A DNA stretch of 64,000 bases from Luteolibacter rhizosphaerae (GTDB lineage: Bacteria > Verrucomicrobiota > Verrucomicrobiia > Verrucomicrobiales > Akkermansiaceae), in NCBI RefSeq assembly GCF_025950095.1, contig NZ_JAPDDR010000002.1:124001-188000 (forward strand), in the 5' to 3' direction. The notes below the pieces were generated by a model. That model saw nothing but the letters and a program-made list of their open reading frames with translations, did no database searches and had not been told where the DNA came from. Made by a program: the position numbers and the translations under genes. Positions 17,334 to 27,700 of this stretch are shown one piece after another. Every line of letters starts with the position of its first letter. Positions within the stretch are counted from its first letter, which is position 1.

Positions 17334-18284
17334 TTACGTCCCGATCGGAGGAGGGATTGGTGTTGATCGTGGAATCAGTGGCCGGATGAATTCCGGCTTG
17401 GCGACCAAGCGGAGGTGGATGGTGAAAGCCTCATTCTCGGCTCGTTCGATGGCTTCCGCAGTTCCGAACTTCTGGGCACTCTCACCAGTGAGTCCGGTTC
17501 CTCCTGCTTCGTTATCATCGCTGAGAGGTGCAGCACAAAGCCCTCCTGAATACGGCGATGATTCGGGAATGAAGGTGACGGAAATGAGACCAGTTTTCTC
17601 ATTCTTGACGATACCGGCCCGGGCTCCTTCCGCAGTGCCTACCTTGAAGAAGGTGAAGCGGCCAGTATCATGGGCGGGCCGTTCGAGAACCACGAAATCC
17701 CGCGCGTTTACCCGCCACGTGCCAACGTCGTGGCCGTCGATTTCCACCTTTGCATCGCATCTCCGCTGACCCCCGTTTTCGAGGCGGATGGTGTAAGGTG
17801 AGCCATGGGCCATGGAAACGTATCCTTCGGAGAGTTCCTCTCCTTCGGGAATGTGGACGGAGTAATGACTGTGTTTCATAGCGGGTTCGGGCTCGGGATG
17901 GGCTGTTGATTCCAAGCGATTGGTTTCTTGCGCGGCTGCCTCTTTGAGCATTTGCGAGGGAAGAAGGAGAGCTATCAGGTAGGGAACCCCCGTGATGCCA
18001 GCGGCCCCCATGACCCACACCAACCATGCAGGAACCCGAGCGTCCTTGAGTCTCCTCCCAAGGGATCGGAACATCCAAAGGGCGGAACCAATCCATGCAG
18101 CAAGGGTCACAACCACCCCTGCGCCGTCTCGAAACGCCGCCGCGACAAAGCTGGTCACGGCAACTCCAATACAGTCGCGGAGAAACTCAAGTCGGTCGAT
18201 CGGACCTCCTTTCTTCCACCCATGAAAAACCAAGGCGGCAGGAACTCCGCAAACTAACAGAACGGTGAGGATTTCTTCAAGCAT
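17334..18284 (-). CDS. Membrane protein with C-terminal beta-type domain
   Basis: 316 residues. Three or four membrane segments lie at about residues 3-20, 37-68, and 86-108. A linker follows, then a soluble domain (~135-260) with SVHIPEGEELSEGYV, YTIRLENGGQRRCDAKVEIDG, VGTWRVNARDFVVLERP and GRFTFFKVGTAEGARAGI. Its alternating strands and lone glycines look like a beta-sandwich. I recall similar domains in phage and environmental proteins but no named function. The tail is Pro-rich (PRSTPIPPPIGT). It faces the replication genes (convergent) and may be a cargo or surface protein of the island. Function unknown. Confidence 0.7.
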   Translation of the reverse strand: MLEEILTVLLVCGVPAALVFHGWKKGGPIDRLEFLRDCIGVAVTSFVAAAFRDGAGVVVTLAAWIGSALWMFRSLGRRLKDARVPAWLVWVMGAAGITGVPYLIALLLPSQMLKEAAAQETNRLESTAHPEPEPAMKHSHYSVHIPEGEELSEGYVSMAHGSPYTIRLENGGQRRCDAKVEIDGHDVGTWRVNARDFVVLERPAHDTGRFTFFKVGTAEGARAGIVKNEKTGLISVTFIPESSPYSGGLCAAPLSDDNEAGGTGLTGESAQKFGTAEAIERAENEAFTIHLRLVAKPEFIRPLIPRSTPIPPPIGT

Positions 18285-18896
18285 GGGAGGAAGCCCGCAC
18301 CAGGTGGCCCGGGAGTTCAGAAGTCATGACAGCATGACCGCACGGGCCTTTCAGGACCCCGCGATGCGAGGCCCCTTGGACATGCGCCGGTGCCTCCCGG
18401 ACCCTTTGTCCGGTTGGCTGTCATGGGTTCTGACGCCCAGCCCACGCGATTGCGTGGCGCGACGGTTCAAGCACACGCTTTATTAATTTTCAAGAAGTCT
18501 TCTACTTGCGCTTCTCGTCATTCTTCGCCCGCAACTTCCCGTTCGCTTCCGCTACCTCTTCGTCGGTACTTTCTACACCTGCCGCGTGAGCGTATGCGGT
18601 TTCTCGAAAAGGGCGCGTTCGGGATTTTTTCGGGGGATTTGGGCAGCCACTGCTGCGCAGGACAAAGATCTGCTTCGTGGGAGGCCTGCAACGAGAGCAC
18701 AGGACGTCTTAGTCGTTGCCTCTCGAATTGCCTGATCGCGGGTCCTGGAACACGCCGGGGGGAGTGCAGGCAATGCTACTAGCGGGAGACTTCCTTCATC
18801 GTTCGCGGATCATCTTGGGTGAAAAGTGCTCGTCCCAAGGATGGGCCCCAAATAGATCGGGTTGCTTCCGCCACTGCGTTCGCAGCGGAGATCCTC
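18285..18896. other. Gene-poor stretch with a degenerate reading frame
   Basis: 612 bp without an intact gene. On the minus strand 18708 to 18502 is open and reads protein-like at its end (CPNPPKKSRTRP, then TDEEVAEANGKLRAKNDEKRK before the stop) but has no ATG, GTG or TTG start and a stop just upstream, so it may be the remnant of a small basic protein. A hairpin CCACGC/GCGTGG lies near 18442-18457. Nothing else is recognised. Confidence 0.35.
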
Positions 18897-19379
18897 TCAT
18901 TGCCGCGACAAGCTTCTATAAATTTCGAGCGCCACCTCTTGGAAAATCATCTCCGCTTCGGGACCCTCCGCGCACGTAGCGAAGAGAGGGAACGTCATGC
19001 AGTCCCCCAACATTACCCTTCTGCGGCCTTGGTGGGTTCTGCCGAGTACGAGATAAGGCTGGTTGCGGTCTTCATCGATTACGATGGTCCAATGCTCCAG
19101 ATCGCGGGCGCCGCTTTCTTCGATTTGGCAAAGCACTAGGTCCATGATCGATCCAACCCACAGCCGTTCGGTCGGAGTGGGAGATCTTCCCGTTCCAGTC
19201 TCCTCTGCGCGGGGCTTGCTCTGGGGTACAGGTTCAGTCAGTACATGCTGGGGAGGCAAGAAGTCGGATTTCACGACGAAGGCTCGACCGCATCCCGAGC
19301 ATCGCACGCGCTGGCCGGTGAGGTCAGCATGGGCTACCAGCAAAGTTGCGCACTCGGGGCAGGCAATATAGCGCTTCAT
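18897..19379 (-). CDS. Zinc-ribbon hypothetical protein
   Basis: 160 residues. The N-terminus MKRYIACPECATLLVAH with RVRCSGCGRAFVV forms a CxxC-x16-CxxC zinc ribbon (Cys 7, 10, 27, 30), as in proteins that detect or bind nucleic acids or act as structural modules. A disordered Pro/Glu linker (~45-65) precedes a compact C-terminal domain with VLCQIEESGARDLEHWTIVIDED and RTHQGRRRVMLGD, which I cannot place. It is on the same strand as the AbiEii-type gene, 71 bp downstream of it, so it could be the last member of the defence operon. No function can be assigned. Confidence 0.7.
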   Translation of the reverse strand: MKRYIACPECATLLVAHADLTGQRVRCSGCGRAFVVKSDFLPPQHVLTEPVPQSKPRAEETGTGRSPTPTERLWVGSIMDLVLCQIEESGARDLEHWTIVIDEDRNQPYLVLGRTHQGRRRVMLGDCMTFPLFATCAEGPEAEMIFQEVALEIYRSLSRQ

Positions 19380-19450
19380 TTTGGGCAGGATAGTGGCTTT
19401 TGGCGGTATTGCCCTGCCCTAACAGCAATGGCCGTAGGCATTCGAGACGA

Positions 19451-20563
19451 TTATTCGCTCGGGGCTCGTAAGAGTTGCGCTTGATTCCAGCAATCAAACG
19501 CCTTGATGTCGGTTTGTTTGAGGCGGTTCAGATTGGCCCAAGGATCGGCCAAGGTTGCGGGCCCAACGAGGGCATTGTCAGTTTCGGCCGCGAGAAAGCC
19601 CCGCAAGTCGAATCCAGCTGAGTTCCTGCGGATCAATTCCGCGACCAGTGAGGCCCTGCCCGCAGCTAGCCGGGATTCCGCGCGCTGGAAGGGGTGGTTG
19701 AATAGGTGGCTGTCCAAGGCACTCACCCCACCACGAAAGAAGTCGATTCGTTCATGAACTTCATTCGGGCGAAGATCCACACGGGAGACCCAGAACGCCG
19801 CGTCCTGCGTGTCGTCAAGAGTCTGATCGATGGACCAGTCGCCGCCACGAAAGCGGACTTGTTCCTCATGCACACGAGCATAGGTTGCGACAGTTTCGGG
19901 TAGGTTGTCGGCGATGGTTGCCAGCTCGCCGATATCGAAGAGATGCTTCACCACTTTCATCGGCCGGGGATCGGCCGGCGCTCCAGTCCGTGCGACGAGA
20001 GGGTGGTACGGGTAGCCGATGGTCGAGGGGGCGAAGCAAGCGATCTTGTCCGCCAGGAGGCTTGATGCGGTCGGCATGATGACCTGCACCTCCTCCTCCA
20101 CCTCGAAAAACGAAGCCCGCACGGGTCGGCGCTCAGTCGTGGCATACGGACTCTCCCCAGCAATCACATCCAGTTGGATCGAGTGAATCCCACCCGGATC
20201 CAGCGCGGAGCTGTAGTAGACCTTAAAGTGTTTGGTGGGAGGGGCCTCGCGGTCCCGGCGGTCCTGATGCTCTGCCCGGAGAAATGGCGGACGATCCTGC
20301 GTTACCCGTGCCAAGACGTTATTCAACCGATCGAGTGGTTCGAGGCTGAGAATATCCACGTCGATGGATAGGCGGCGGATCGGGGTGAAGAGCAGGGCCA
20401 AAGACGTTCCACCTTTGAAAATGAATTCCAAGCCGCCCTGCTGGAGGCGGGCGACGAGCTCCAGCGCCAGCATGTTTTTCTCAAGGGTTCGGAGGTCCCG
20501 TGCACGGAGCGCAGCTCCTTGATCGCGAAGCCAAGTTTCTTGAAAGCAATGGGTTGGAATCAT
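19451..20563 (-). CDS. AbiEii/AbiGii-type nucleotidyltransferase
   Basis: 370 residues from ATG 20563 (MIPTHCFQETWLRD), 40 bp after the methylase stop. An upstream ATG at 20641 would overlap that gene and add a non-conserved leader. The polymerase-beta-like nucleotidyltransferase signature is present: FKGGTSLALLF near residue 47 and SIDVDILSLEPLD near 62, supplying the G-G-T/S and D-x-D metal-binding residues. AbiEii toxins modify tRNA or other targets and normally pair with the AbiEi antitoxin. No AbiEi-like regulator is found next to this gene; instead it follows a methylase and a helicase in one operon. It could be an abortive-infection effector held in check by that system. Confidence 0.85.
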   Translation of the reverse strand: MIPTHCFQETWLRDQGAALRARDLRTLEKNMLALELVARLQQGGLEFIFKGGTSLALLFTPIRRLSIDVDILSLEPLDRLNNVLARVTQDRPPFLRAEHQDRRDREAPPTKHFKVYYSSALDPGGIHSIQLDVIAGESPYATTERRPVRASFFEVEEEVQVIMPTASSLLADKIACFAPSTIGYPYHPLVARTGAPADPRPMKVVKHLFDIGELATIADNLPETVATYARVHEEQVRFRGGDWSIDQTLDDTQDAAFWVSRVDLRPNEVHERIDFFRGGVSALDSHLFNHPFQRAESRLAAGRASLVAELIRRNSAGFDLRGFLAAETDNALVGPATLADPWANLNRLKQTDIKAFDCWNQAQLLRAPSE

Positions 20564-20603
20564 ATATGAAAAATTCAAGTCTGCCCATGATTTCGGAATT
20601 TTC

Positions 20604-23600
20604 CTATTTTTCCGCGATAATTGGTGGAATCGCCAAACCAACGAGATCCATAAGCGACCGCTTGTGATCCCCCAACCGGGAAAGCAGGTTGGAAATCTCC
20701 ACCCGGTGGGTGGTCACGAGCTTGCGGCTCATTTCCTGCCGTTCTCCCTCGTCCATCAAATTGAGCCGACGGTTCTCCAGCAACAGGTCCACGAGCACAG
20801 TTTCGACCCGCGGTTCGACAGTGGGGTCAAATCCGCGGAGGACTCCCCGGACGACCACGCTGCGGTCGCCGGGGGTGAAATCCTTGGCGGTCTTTGCCGT
20901 GGGGTTGACGGTGACGATCCAGCCCTCGTTGCGCAGGAAGGCCGCCACGTCGTCCGCGCCATCGCGCTCGACGTGAACGAAGCGGATGAACTTGCCGAGC
21001 AGGTGGTGCATCCATGGGTTCACCTGCTGGGTGGACCAGACATAGTGCGGTAGGAAGGGGAAGCGCTTCGCAAGCGTCGCGCGCAGGTCGGCCACCGGCT
21101 CGGGGTCGAGGACGGCGGGAATGGCCAACGAACTGTACCAGCCCCTGCCGGCATCGTGGACGAGTTTCCGCTGCATTGCCTCGCTCAGATACTCGCGGAG
21201 CAGCTCGTCGGTGAACTTGAGATTCTCCTCCTTCAAGTCGGCACGGATCTTCTCGATGGAGAAATAGGGGCTTTCCTGGCCGTAGGCACGCAGCCGGCGG
21301 AAAAGCGCGTCCTTGTCTTTGGTATGCCCGTGGGTTCCGGCGGTCGATTGATGAGCGGCCTCGCCCTCGATCAGGCGAATCTCTTGGGGCGTCAAGTCGA
21401 AGAGACGATAAACGATCTGGTTGATCTCGCGTTCGAGGATGACAAGGGAAGCCGGATCCTTCTTCGCTGTGGCAACGACGCATGCTTCCCCGAGTTCCAC
21501 CAATCGGGCCTTTTCACCGGCGGAGGCGGGAGGGATTGGGATCGGTTTGATGTAGAGAGGCTTGAACTCGTAGTAGCCGTTCTGCTTGGTGGCCGCTGTT
21601 TGGGTAATCACCCACCAGGTGGTCGATGAGTTCAACACCGCGCACAAGAACTCGCAGTCGTCTGCCACGCAGATGTTTGTCTTGTCGTTCGAATAGTGGC
21701 CATGATCCACAACGAAGGCGGTGCGCCGCTCGATCGCAGGCATCACGATTTTCTTGCCAGCGAAGCAATTCAGGTAAGACGCTTTCGGATTGTTATCGAG
21801 TTCCAGCCAATGGTGCTGCCCTTCGCCTTTGTCACCCCGGGAGCTGGTGCACTGACCGCGCTTTTTGAGATCTGTTTCAAAGCTTTTCAAGTGCTTCAGA
21901 ATGGCCGGGTAATTCTTGAGCTGAGAGTGAAACCCATGCGGGAAGACAATCAGGTAAAGATTATGATGAGTTACCTGCCACCGTTTGACGTCCTTCCCGC
22001 GAAGGAAGGGTTTGATGAGATCTTCTGAGTTCTCGTCTTCAGCATTCAATTCCTCGCGCTTTTCCGCGGTGATGACAAAGGCGTCGTTGAGGCCCGTAAT
22101 GATCCCTCGATAGAATCGGCCGCCGACATAATCCCCGAGCGGTGTCCCCTTTATCCGGAGCTTGTCCAAAAGCTCAACGACAGCCGGCGGTTCGAGCTGC
22201 CAGCCCTCCGCAGAGAGCTTGGCCTGCCTGAGGGCGAAGGAATTTGCCTCCAGGACCTGCGGGAGACGTTGCACCGAATCCTCTGGCTTCCAGTTGTAGG
22301 CGCGGATCCGGTGGCCCTCCTCCGCCGCTCCTTTTGACCCAATGAGGATGGAAGCATAGGCGATGGCGTCGAAGACCGGTGCATCGTCGAAGTCAATGAG
22401 GGTATGCAGCGTGAGCTTGTCGCGCAGGAAGGGCCGGAGTTTCGAGCCGTAGGCTGCGCGGTAGTACTTGTTGGAGGTGATGAAGGTCAGGATTCCGCCA
22501 TCCCGCAGCAGTTCCACGCCCTGCTCGTAGAAGAAGATGAAGAGGTCAGCGCGGCTCGCCGTGACCTCGTAGTGCTCGCGCAGCACGGGGGCATAGTCGC
22601 TGATTGTCTCGTGGCGGACGTATGGCGGATTCGCGAGGACGATGTCGAAGCCGCCTTTCTCGAAGACCTCTTGGAAGTAGAGATGCCAGAGGAAAAAGGG
22701 CCGCTCGGGGGAGGTCTGCAATGCGCGTAGTTTGTCGCTCTTCACTCGCAGCGCGGCGAGGTCGGCCTCGTAGCCGGCGATCGCCTTGTCGCCCTTGGCC
22801 GGGGTCCAGCCGCGAGTCCCGGCGATCTTCCCGCCGCGGATCTTCCGCTGCTGGTCCAGCAGGCCCTCGATCCGCTCGCGCTCCCAGGCGATGGCGTGGT
22901 CGAGGTGCTTGAGCACTTCCGCGTCGATCTCGGCGTGCCGCTGCTTCTTCAAGACGGGATCCGTCTCCGGGAAGTAGTCGCGCAGCATGCCGGAGATCTT
23001 TTCCCGGCGCTCGGTGACCTGCAGTTCCATCTGGGTCTTGGCATCGTCGAGCGCAAACTCCCTCTGCCCTCCGATGATGCCGGTGAGGGCATAGGAGGCT
23101 TGCTCGCCTGTCGAGATACGGGAGAGATCAATGCCCTCAAAGGACTCCAGCAAGGCATCGCCCTGCATGATCTTGTAGTCCAGGTTCGGTAGCGGACGGG
23201 GAGCTTCCTCATCGACCACGAGCGCCAGCCAGAAGCGAAGGCGAGCGATTTCCACGGCGCCCGGATCGATGTCCACGCCGTGAATGGAGTTCTGGATGAT
23301 GCGGCGCTTCAGCTTGGCGCGCTCCGCCGGCTCGTTGAGTTCGAGATTCAGGGCCAGCCGGGTCCACAGGATCTCCTGCAGAAGCCCGATAGGGAAGGCC
23401 CCGGAGCCGATGGCGGGGTCGCAGATCTTTACCTCATCAAGCAGTTTCGCGATGTGCTTGGCGTTGACTGCGACGAAGGAGCCCTTCGGGTGCTTCGTGT
23501 GGTCCTTCTCGTTGAGCAGGATTTCGAGTTCCGGTTCGTCGCCCAAGTGGGTGCGCAGGTAGTGCTGCAGGCTCTGGCGGGCCATGTAGGAGACGATTGC

Positions 23601-24782
23601 CTTGGGCGTGTAGAAGGCGCCCTTGTCTTTGTTGTCCTCCAACAGGTTCTCGAAGATGTGACCAAGCATCTCGGGGTCGATCCCCACCTCGTGGTCTTCG
23701 GGGTCGTTCTCGTCGATCGTGAAGTTGTATTCACTGAAGAACTGGAGGAGAGCATCAAACAAATCGGCAGGGAAATCGATGCTGCGGAGAGCGCTTGAAT
23801 CGACCTCAAAAAGGCCGCCGTTCAAATATGGCAGACGATTTCCAGTAAGGGGGAAGGGCCGATGGTTTGACTCCGGATTGTTCAGGGCGTCGAAGAATAG
23901 CGGGACCAGATACTTGGAGTGGAAGCGGTCGGCATCTCCCGAACTTTGTGCCTGCGCGAAGAGGGATTGGATGAACGCTGGATCGCCGCCGGTCCAAGAG
24001 GTGGTCCCCGCGGGACATCCGAGCCAGCCCTTCTTCTGCAGAAAGTACAGGAACACCAACCGGCCGAGCAGGGTTTTCACGAAGTCACGGACGGGCTTAT
24101 CGGCCTTTTCCTGATCCTTCTTCGAGATCGGAATTCCGATGGTCCGGCGTGTGGCGTCTGCGATCCCTTTCGACAAGAGATAGCCGGTGAAAGCCTGATA
24201 GTGCTCCTTGTATTTCTTGAAGAAATCCTTGGTGAGGGATTCCACCGAGAAGGCCTTCTCCACGTCGGAGAGGGTAAGATTGTCCTCCTTTTCAAGGAGC
24301 ATGGCGAGCCGCGATGCCGCCGTCCTGCAAGGTTCGTTCTCGCCCAGCAAAAACGTATAGCGCCGGGGTGCCGTCTCTATGGTTGTGATCTCAAAGGTGT
24401 CTTCATCGAGCGTGGTGCGGCGTGAGGCGTAGGTGAGACGCCAGTCGGGGGAACCAGGCTGGTGGAACACGGCGAGAACGGCTGCGGCACCAGCCTCATC
24501 AATAAAGCCGGCGACAAAGTTGCGCAGTCCCACGCGGTTCCGAGCGAGTAGGACCTGATTGCTGGTCTCGACCTCCAGCAGCGCGAGGGTCTGTCCGTCG
24601 GACAAATTGATGACGCCAAGCTGAAGCGTGGAGGTAACCTTCTCCTGGCTGGTGGAGAGGATCTGCGGTGAGGCGAAAAGGGTGACCGTTCCGTTAGGGA
24701 AGAGGTCATGTAGCTCCTGCTGCCAGGCCTCCCGATCAAAGGCTTTGCGGAGACGGTCTAGAAGCCTGCTGGGTTCGCTCAT
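20604..24782 (-). CDS. Eco57I-family N6-adenine DNA methyltransferase (type IIG/I-like)
   Basis: 1392 residues. The N-terminal ~400 residues carry a helical scaffold with LQKKGWLG and IFENLLEDNKDKGAFYTPK, the lead-in of large adenine methylases. SAM motif I is CDPAIGSGAFPIGLLQE (near 450), and the catalytic motif IV is VLANPPYVRH (near 712). A C-terminal TaqI-like specificity region follows (FYRGIITGLNDAFVI, then YSNDKTNICVADD around residue 1030). I do not see an intact PD-(D/E)xK nuclease, so cleavage is presumably supplied by the neighbouring PLD-helicase. The helicase stop is 11 bp upstream of this start, so the genes form an operon. It probably marks self DNA and may recognise targets for restriction. 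Confidence 0.92.
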   Translation of the reverse strand: MSEPSRLLDRLRKAFDREAWQQELHDLFPNGTVTLFASPQILSTSQEKVTSTLQLGVINLSDGQTLALLEVETSNQVLLARNRVGLRNFVAGFIDEAGAAAVLAVFHQPGSPDWRLTYASRRTTLDEDTFEITTIETAPRRYTFLLGENEPCRTAASRLAMLLEKEDNLTLSDVEKAFSVESLTKDFFKKYKEHYQAFTGYLLSKGIADATRRTIGIPISKKDQEKADKPVRDFVKTLLGRLVFLYFLQKKGWLGCPAGTTSWTGGDPAFIQSLFAQAQSSGDADRFHSKYLVPLFFDALNNPESNHRPFPLTGNRLPYLNGGLFEVDSSALRSIDFPADLFDALLQFFSEYNFTIDENDPEDHEVGIDPEMLGHIFENLLEDNKDKGAFYTPKAIVSYMARQSLQHYLRTHLGDEPELEILLNEKDHTKHPKGSFVAVNAKHIAKLLDEVKICDPAIGSGAFPIGLLQEILWTRLALNLELNEPAERAKLKRRIIQNSIHGVDIDPGAVEIARLRFWLALVVDEEAPRPLPNLDYKIMQGDALLESFEGIDLSRISTGEQASYALTGIIGGQREFALDDAKTQMELQVTERREKISGMLRDYFPETDPVLKKQRHAEIDAEVLKHLDHAIAWERERIEGLLDQQRKIRGGKIAGTRGWTPAKGDKAIAGYEADLAALRVKSDKLRALQTSPERPFFLWHLYFQEVFEKGGFDIVLANPPYVRHETISDYAPVLREHYEVTASRADLFIFFYEQGVELLRDGGILTFITSNKYYRAAYGSKLRPFLRDKLTLHTLIDFDDAPVFDAIAYASILIGSKGAAEEGHRIRAYNWKPEDSVQRLPQVLEANSFALRQAKLSAEGWQLEPPAVVELLDKLRIKGTPLGDYVGGRFYRGIITGLNDAFVITAEKREELNAEDENSEDLIKPFLRGKDVKRWQVTHHNLYLIVFPHGFHSQLKNYPAILKHLKSFETDLKKRGQCTSSRGDKGEGQHHWLELDNNPKASYLNCFAGKKIVMPAIERRTAFVVDHGHYSNDKTNICVADDCEFLCAVLNSSTTWWVITQTAATKQNGYYEFKPLYIKPIPIPPASAGEKARLVELGEACVVATAKKDPASLVILEREINQIVYRLFDLTPQEIRLIEGEAAHQSTAGTHGHTKDKDALFRRLRAYGQESPYFSIEKIRADLKEENLKFTDELLREYLSEAMQRKLVHDAGRGWYSSLAIPAVLDPEPVADLRATLAKRFPFLPHYVWSTQQVNPWMHHLLGKFIRFVHVERDGADDVAAFLRNEGWIVTVNPTAKTAKDFTPGDRSVVVRGVLRGFDPTVEPRVETVLVDLLLENRRLNLMDEGERQEMSRKLVTTHRVEISNLLSRLGDHKRSLMDLVGLAIPPIIAEK

Positions 24783-24793
24783 CGAGGGGAAGG

Positions 24794-27700
24794 TCAGTCG
24801 GAGTGGGTGAAGGATTCAGAGAGGATGATGACGGGCTCCAGATCGGCCGCGCTGAGCCCTGCGTTGAGGTCTTCAGCGGATTCGCCGTCGTAACTGGAGA
24901 AGTCGTAGCGGCCGACGATCTCCAGGGTCTTGTCGAGCAGGGCGGCGGGCTTGAGAGGGGTCTTTTTCTGGCCTTTCTCAAGCTTGACCAGATCGCGCTG
25001 GAGCTTGCCGAAAGCCGCCTTGCGCACGGCGAGCTGGGCATGCTTGAGGTGGGTCTTTTCCTCGGCAGAAGCGAGGGTTGGGTGGGCGATGAAAATATTG
25101 AGGAACTGAAGGGCCTTGCGCTCGTTCGGGCCGATATGGCTATCCACGATTTGATCGCGTACGGCTTCGGACTTGAGCGTTTCGTGGTAGTGCCCCACCG
25201 CCACGGTTACTTGTTCGTGGTGGCATTCTGGGAGCGGCACGCTTTTTTCCCGGGCGTTTGCATGGAATATCCGTGCCGCCTCCACGAAGGAGAGTTCCTC
25301 CACCGTCTTGTCCGGGTGAACATAGTAGAAACCGTCCCGCCGGCGATTGCGGACGAAGCTGATGGTGGACTGGTCCCGAATCTTGTCCTTCCGGCCAACG
25401 CGGGCCCGGAGCGGCAGATTCCGGATCTCCCGGAAGCGCTCGGGGTTCTGCTGCCGGAACTTCCGCAGCTCCATGAGCAGGGCGAGGGATTCGTCCTTCT
25501 CCTCTTCCAAGTCCTTGTCAAAGAGGCCAAAGTTATCCACCTCCTCGTCGGTCGAGTAAATCTGGCTGTCCTCACCGAGGGCGGAGTGGAAGGCCTGGAG
25601 TTTGACGAGGGCCTTCTTCTTCAGGTCGATGTCGGCATCCACCTTGGCGGTGGGGAAGAAATTGTAGATGTGGATTTCCAAGGCGGTGGTGCCGATTCGG
25701 TTGATCCGGCCGATGCGCTGCATCAGGCGGGTCGAGTTCCACGGCGTGTCGTAGTTCAGGATGACGTTTGCCCGATGAAGGTTCACGCCTTCCGCCAAGA
25801 CTTCAGTGGAGATGATGATCTCAAAGTCGTCAACCTGCTCGGCGAGCGGGACATTGGCATCGAAGTTCGCCCTCACCTTCGGCATGCGGTCCTTCCGGGT
25901 GCTGGAATCGATGGTGAGGATCTTCTCGAAGCCGTGGTGGTGGAGCTGCTTCACCAGGTAGTCGGTGGTTTCCTTGGATTCGGAAAAGACCACAAGCTTG
26001 GGTTTGCCGTGCGTGGCGGCGGAGTGGTTGATCTTGGGAGAGAGCAACTCGGTCTTCAGGCGATGGACGAGTTCGTCGAGCTTCGGATCCTCCTTCACCG
26101 CCCCCCACCGGGCGGCGAGGTCATTGAGGATCTCAAGGTCCTTCTTCAGGCCCGGCAGGAAGTTCGCCTCGAAATCCTCCGGCGTGCAGATCTGGAGCGT
26201 CGCATCGTCGCCCTGCATGGCCAGGATCAGCTCGACCAGTTCGTCCTCTCGGTCTTCGATGATGTACTCGGAGACATTGAGGCTCGGCGCGATGTAGATC
26301 TTCCCGTTCTCGAACATGGTGACCATCGCCTGCGTGTTGTCCCGGAAGCGGCACAAAGACCGGGTGAAGGCGTGGAAGGAACTGTCGAGGCGCTTCAACA
26401 ACAACGTCCGCATGATCCGGGCGAGCTGTGAGGATATTTGCTCGGCCTGCTGGTACTTGATCCGCTTTTCCGGGACCAACGCTCCGATCGCCCGGTAGCG
26501 GTTGTAAGTGAGCCCCCTGTCGAGATCGGCGAGAGTTTCGTCGTAAAGCAACTCTAAGGCCGGGCTCAGCGGGTAGAGAATCTTCTCCGGCGGCTTCACT
26601 TTCGGAAAGGTGATTCCCTGGGCGTCGAGGTCCTTGCTGTAGTCTTCGTGGTCCCTCAGGTCGGTGCGAGTGCGACGTATCGTGACCTCGGTGACGATCT
26701 TGGTGCGGATAAGCTCGTAGATGCGCTGGATCTCGACGCGTGCGTCCTCGGGTGACAGGTCCTTGAGCGCCTTCTGGAACTCCTTCTGGCGGTTGGCGAA
26801 GAAGCGCTGCAGGTTTGGCACCTCAAGGGTGGAATCCTTGCCGTCCTGGAATAGTAGGAGCTGATTCTTGATATCGTTCGGCCGGTTGTTCAGCGGCGTG
26901 GCGGAAACGAGGATGACCCGCTTCCTGTAATAGCTGCCGTCCGGAAAGCGGCGGGTCGTACGGGTTTTGCAGATCCGCTGGAGTTCGTCGTAAGAAGCTG
27001 CGGTGTCGTTCCGGAACTTGTGGGCCTCGTCCACGATCACGAGGTCGTATTTTTTGGCGTTCTGGATTTTGTGGAGGCTCCCGTTGCTGACAACCCGCAC
27101 CCCCTTCAACCCGAACTTCTCGATGGTCGTCAACCAGCCATCTTTCAAGGCTGGCGGCACGATGATCAGCGTCTCCGATAAATGGGCCGGGAAGCCATTG
27201 TGGTAGAAGAATTTCTTGGCGATCAGAATGGCAATGATCGTCTTGCCTAGACCAACGACATCCGACAGGAAAAAGCCGCCGTGCCTCTGCAGGAGGAGGA
27301 AGCCTTGGGTGACCGCGTCCATCTGGTAGGCGAGGCGCATGAAGCCCTCCGGGAGATCGGTCTCACTGTTCGGATCGTATTCGATCGCGGGACCGAAGTA
27401 CTCGATGAGCAATTTGTAGTATAGCTCGAAGGGGGTGATGTCCTCCCGAAGAAAGCTATTCTTCGTGACTTCCTCGACCTCCTTGGGAAGGACGTGAACC
27501 GATTCGGCCCAGAGCTTCTCGAACTCGTCGGAGGCGAACTTCACGTCCGCGTAGTCGTGGCTCAGGGCATTGAACTCGTAGGTCTGGTCGTCACGCTGAG
27601 CACCGAGTCCAGATGCGGTGAGGTTCGACGATCCGGTGATCACGTGGCCGGGCTTGTGCTCGTTGAAACCCTGGGGGAGGAAGATGTAAATCTTTGCGTG

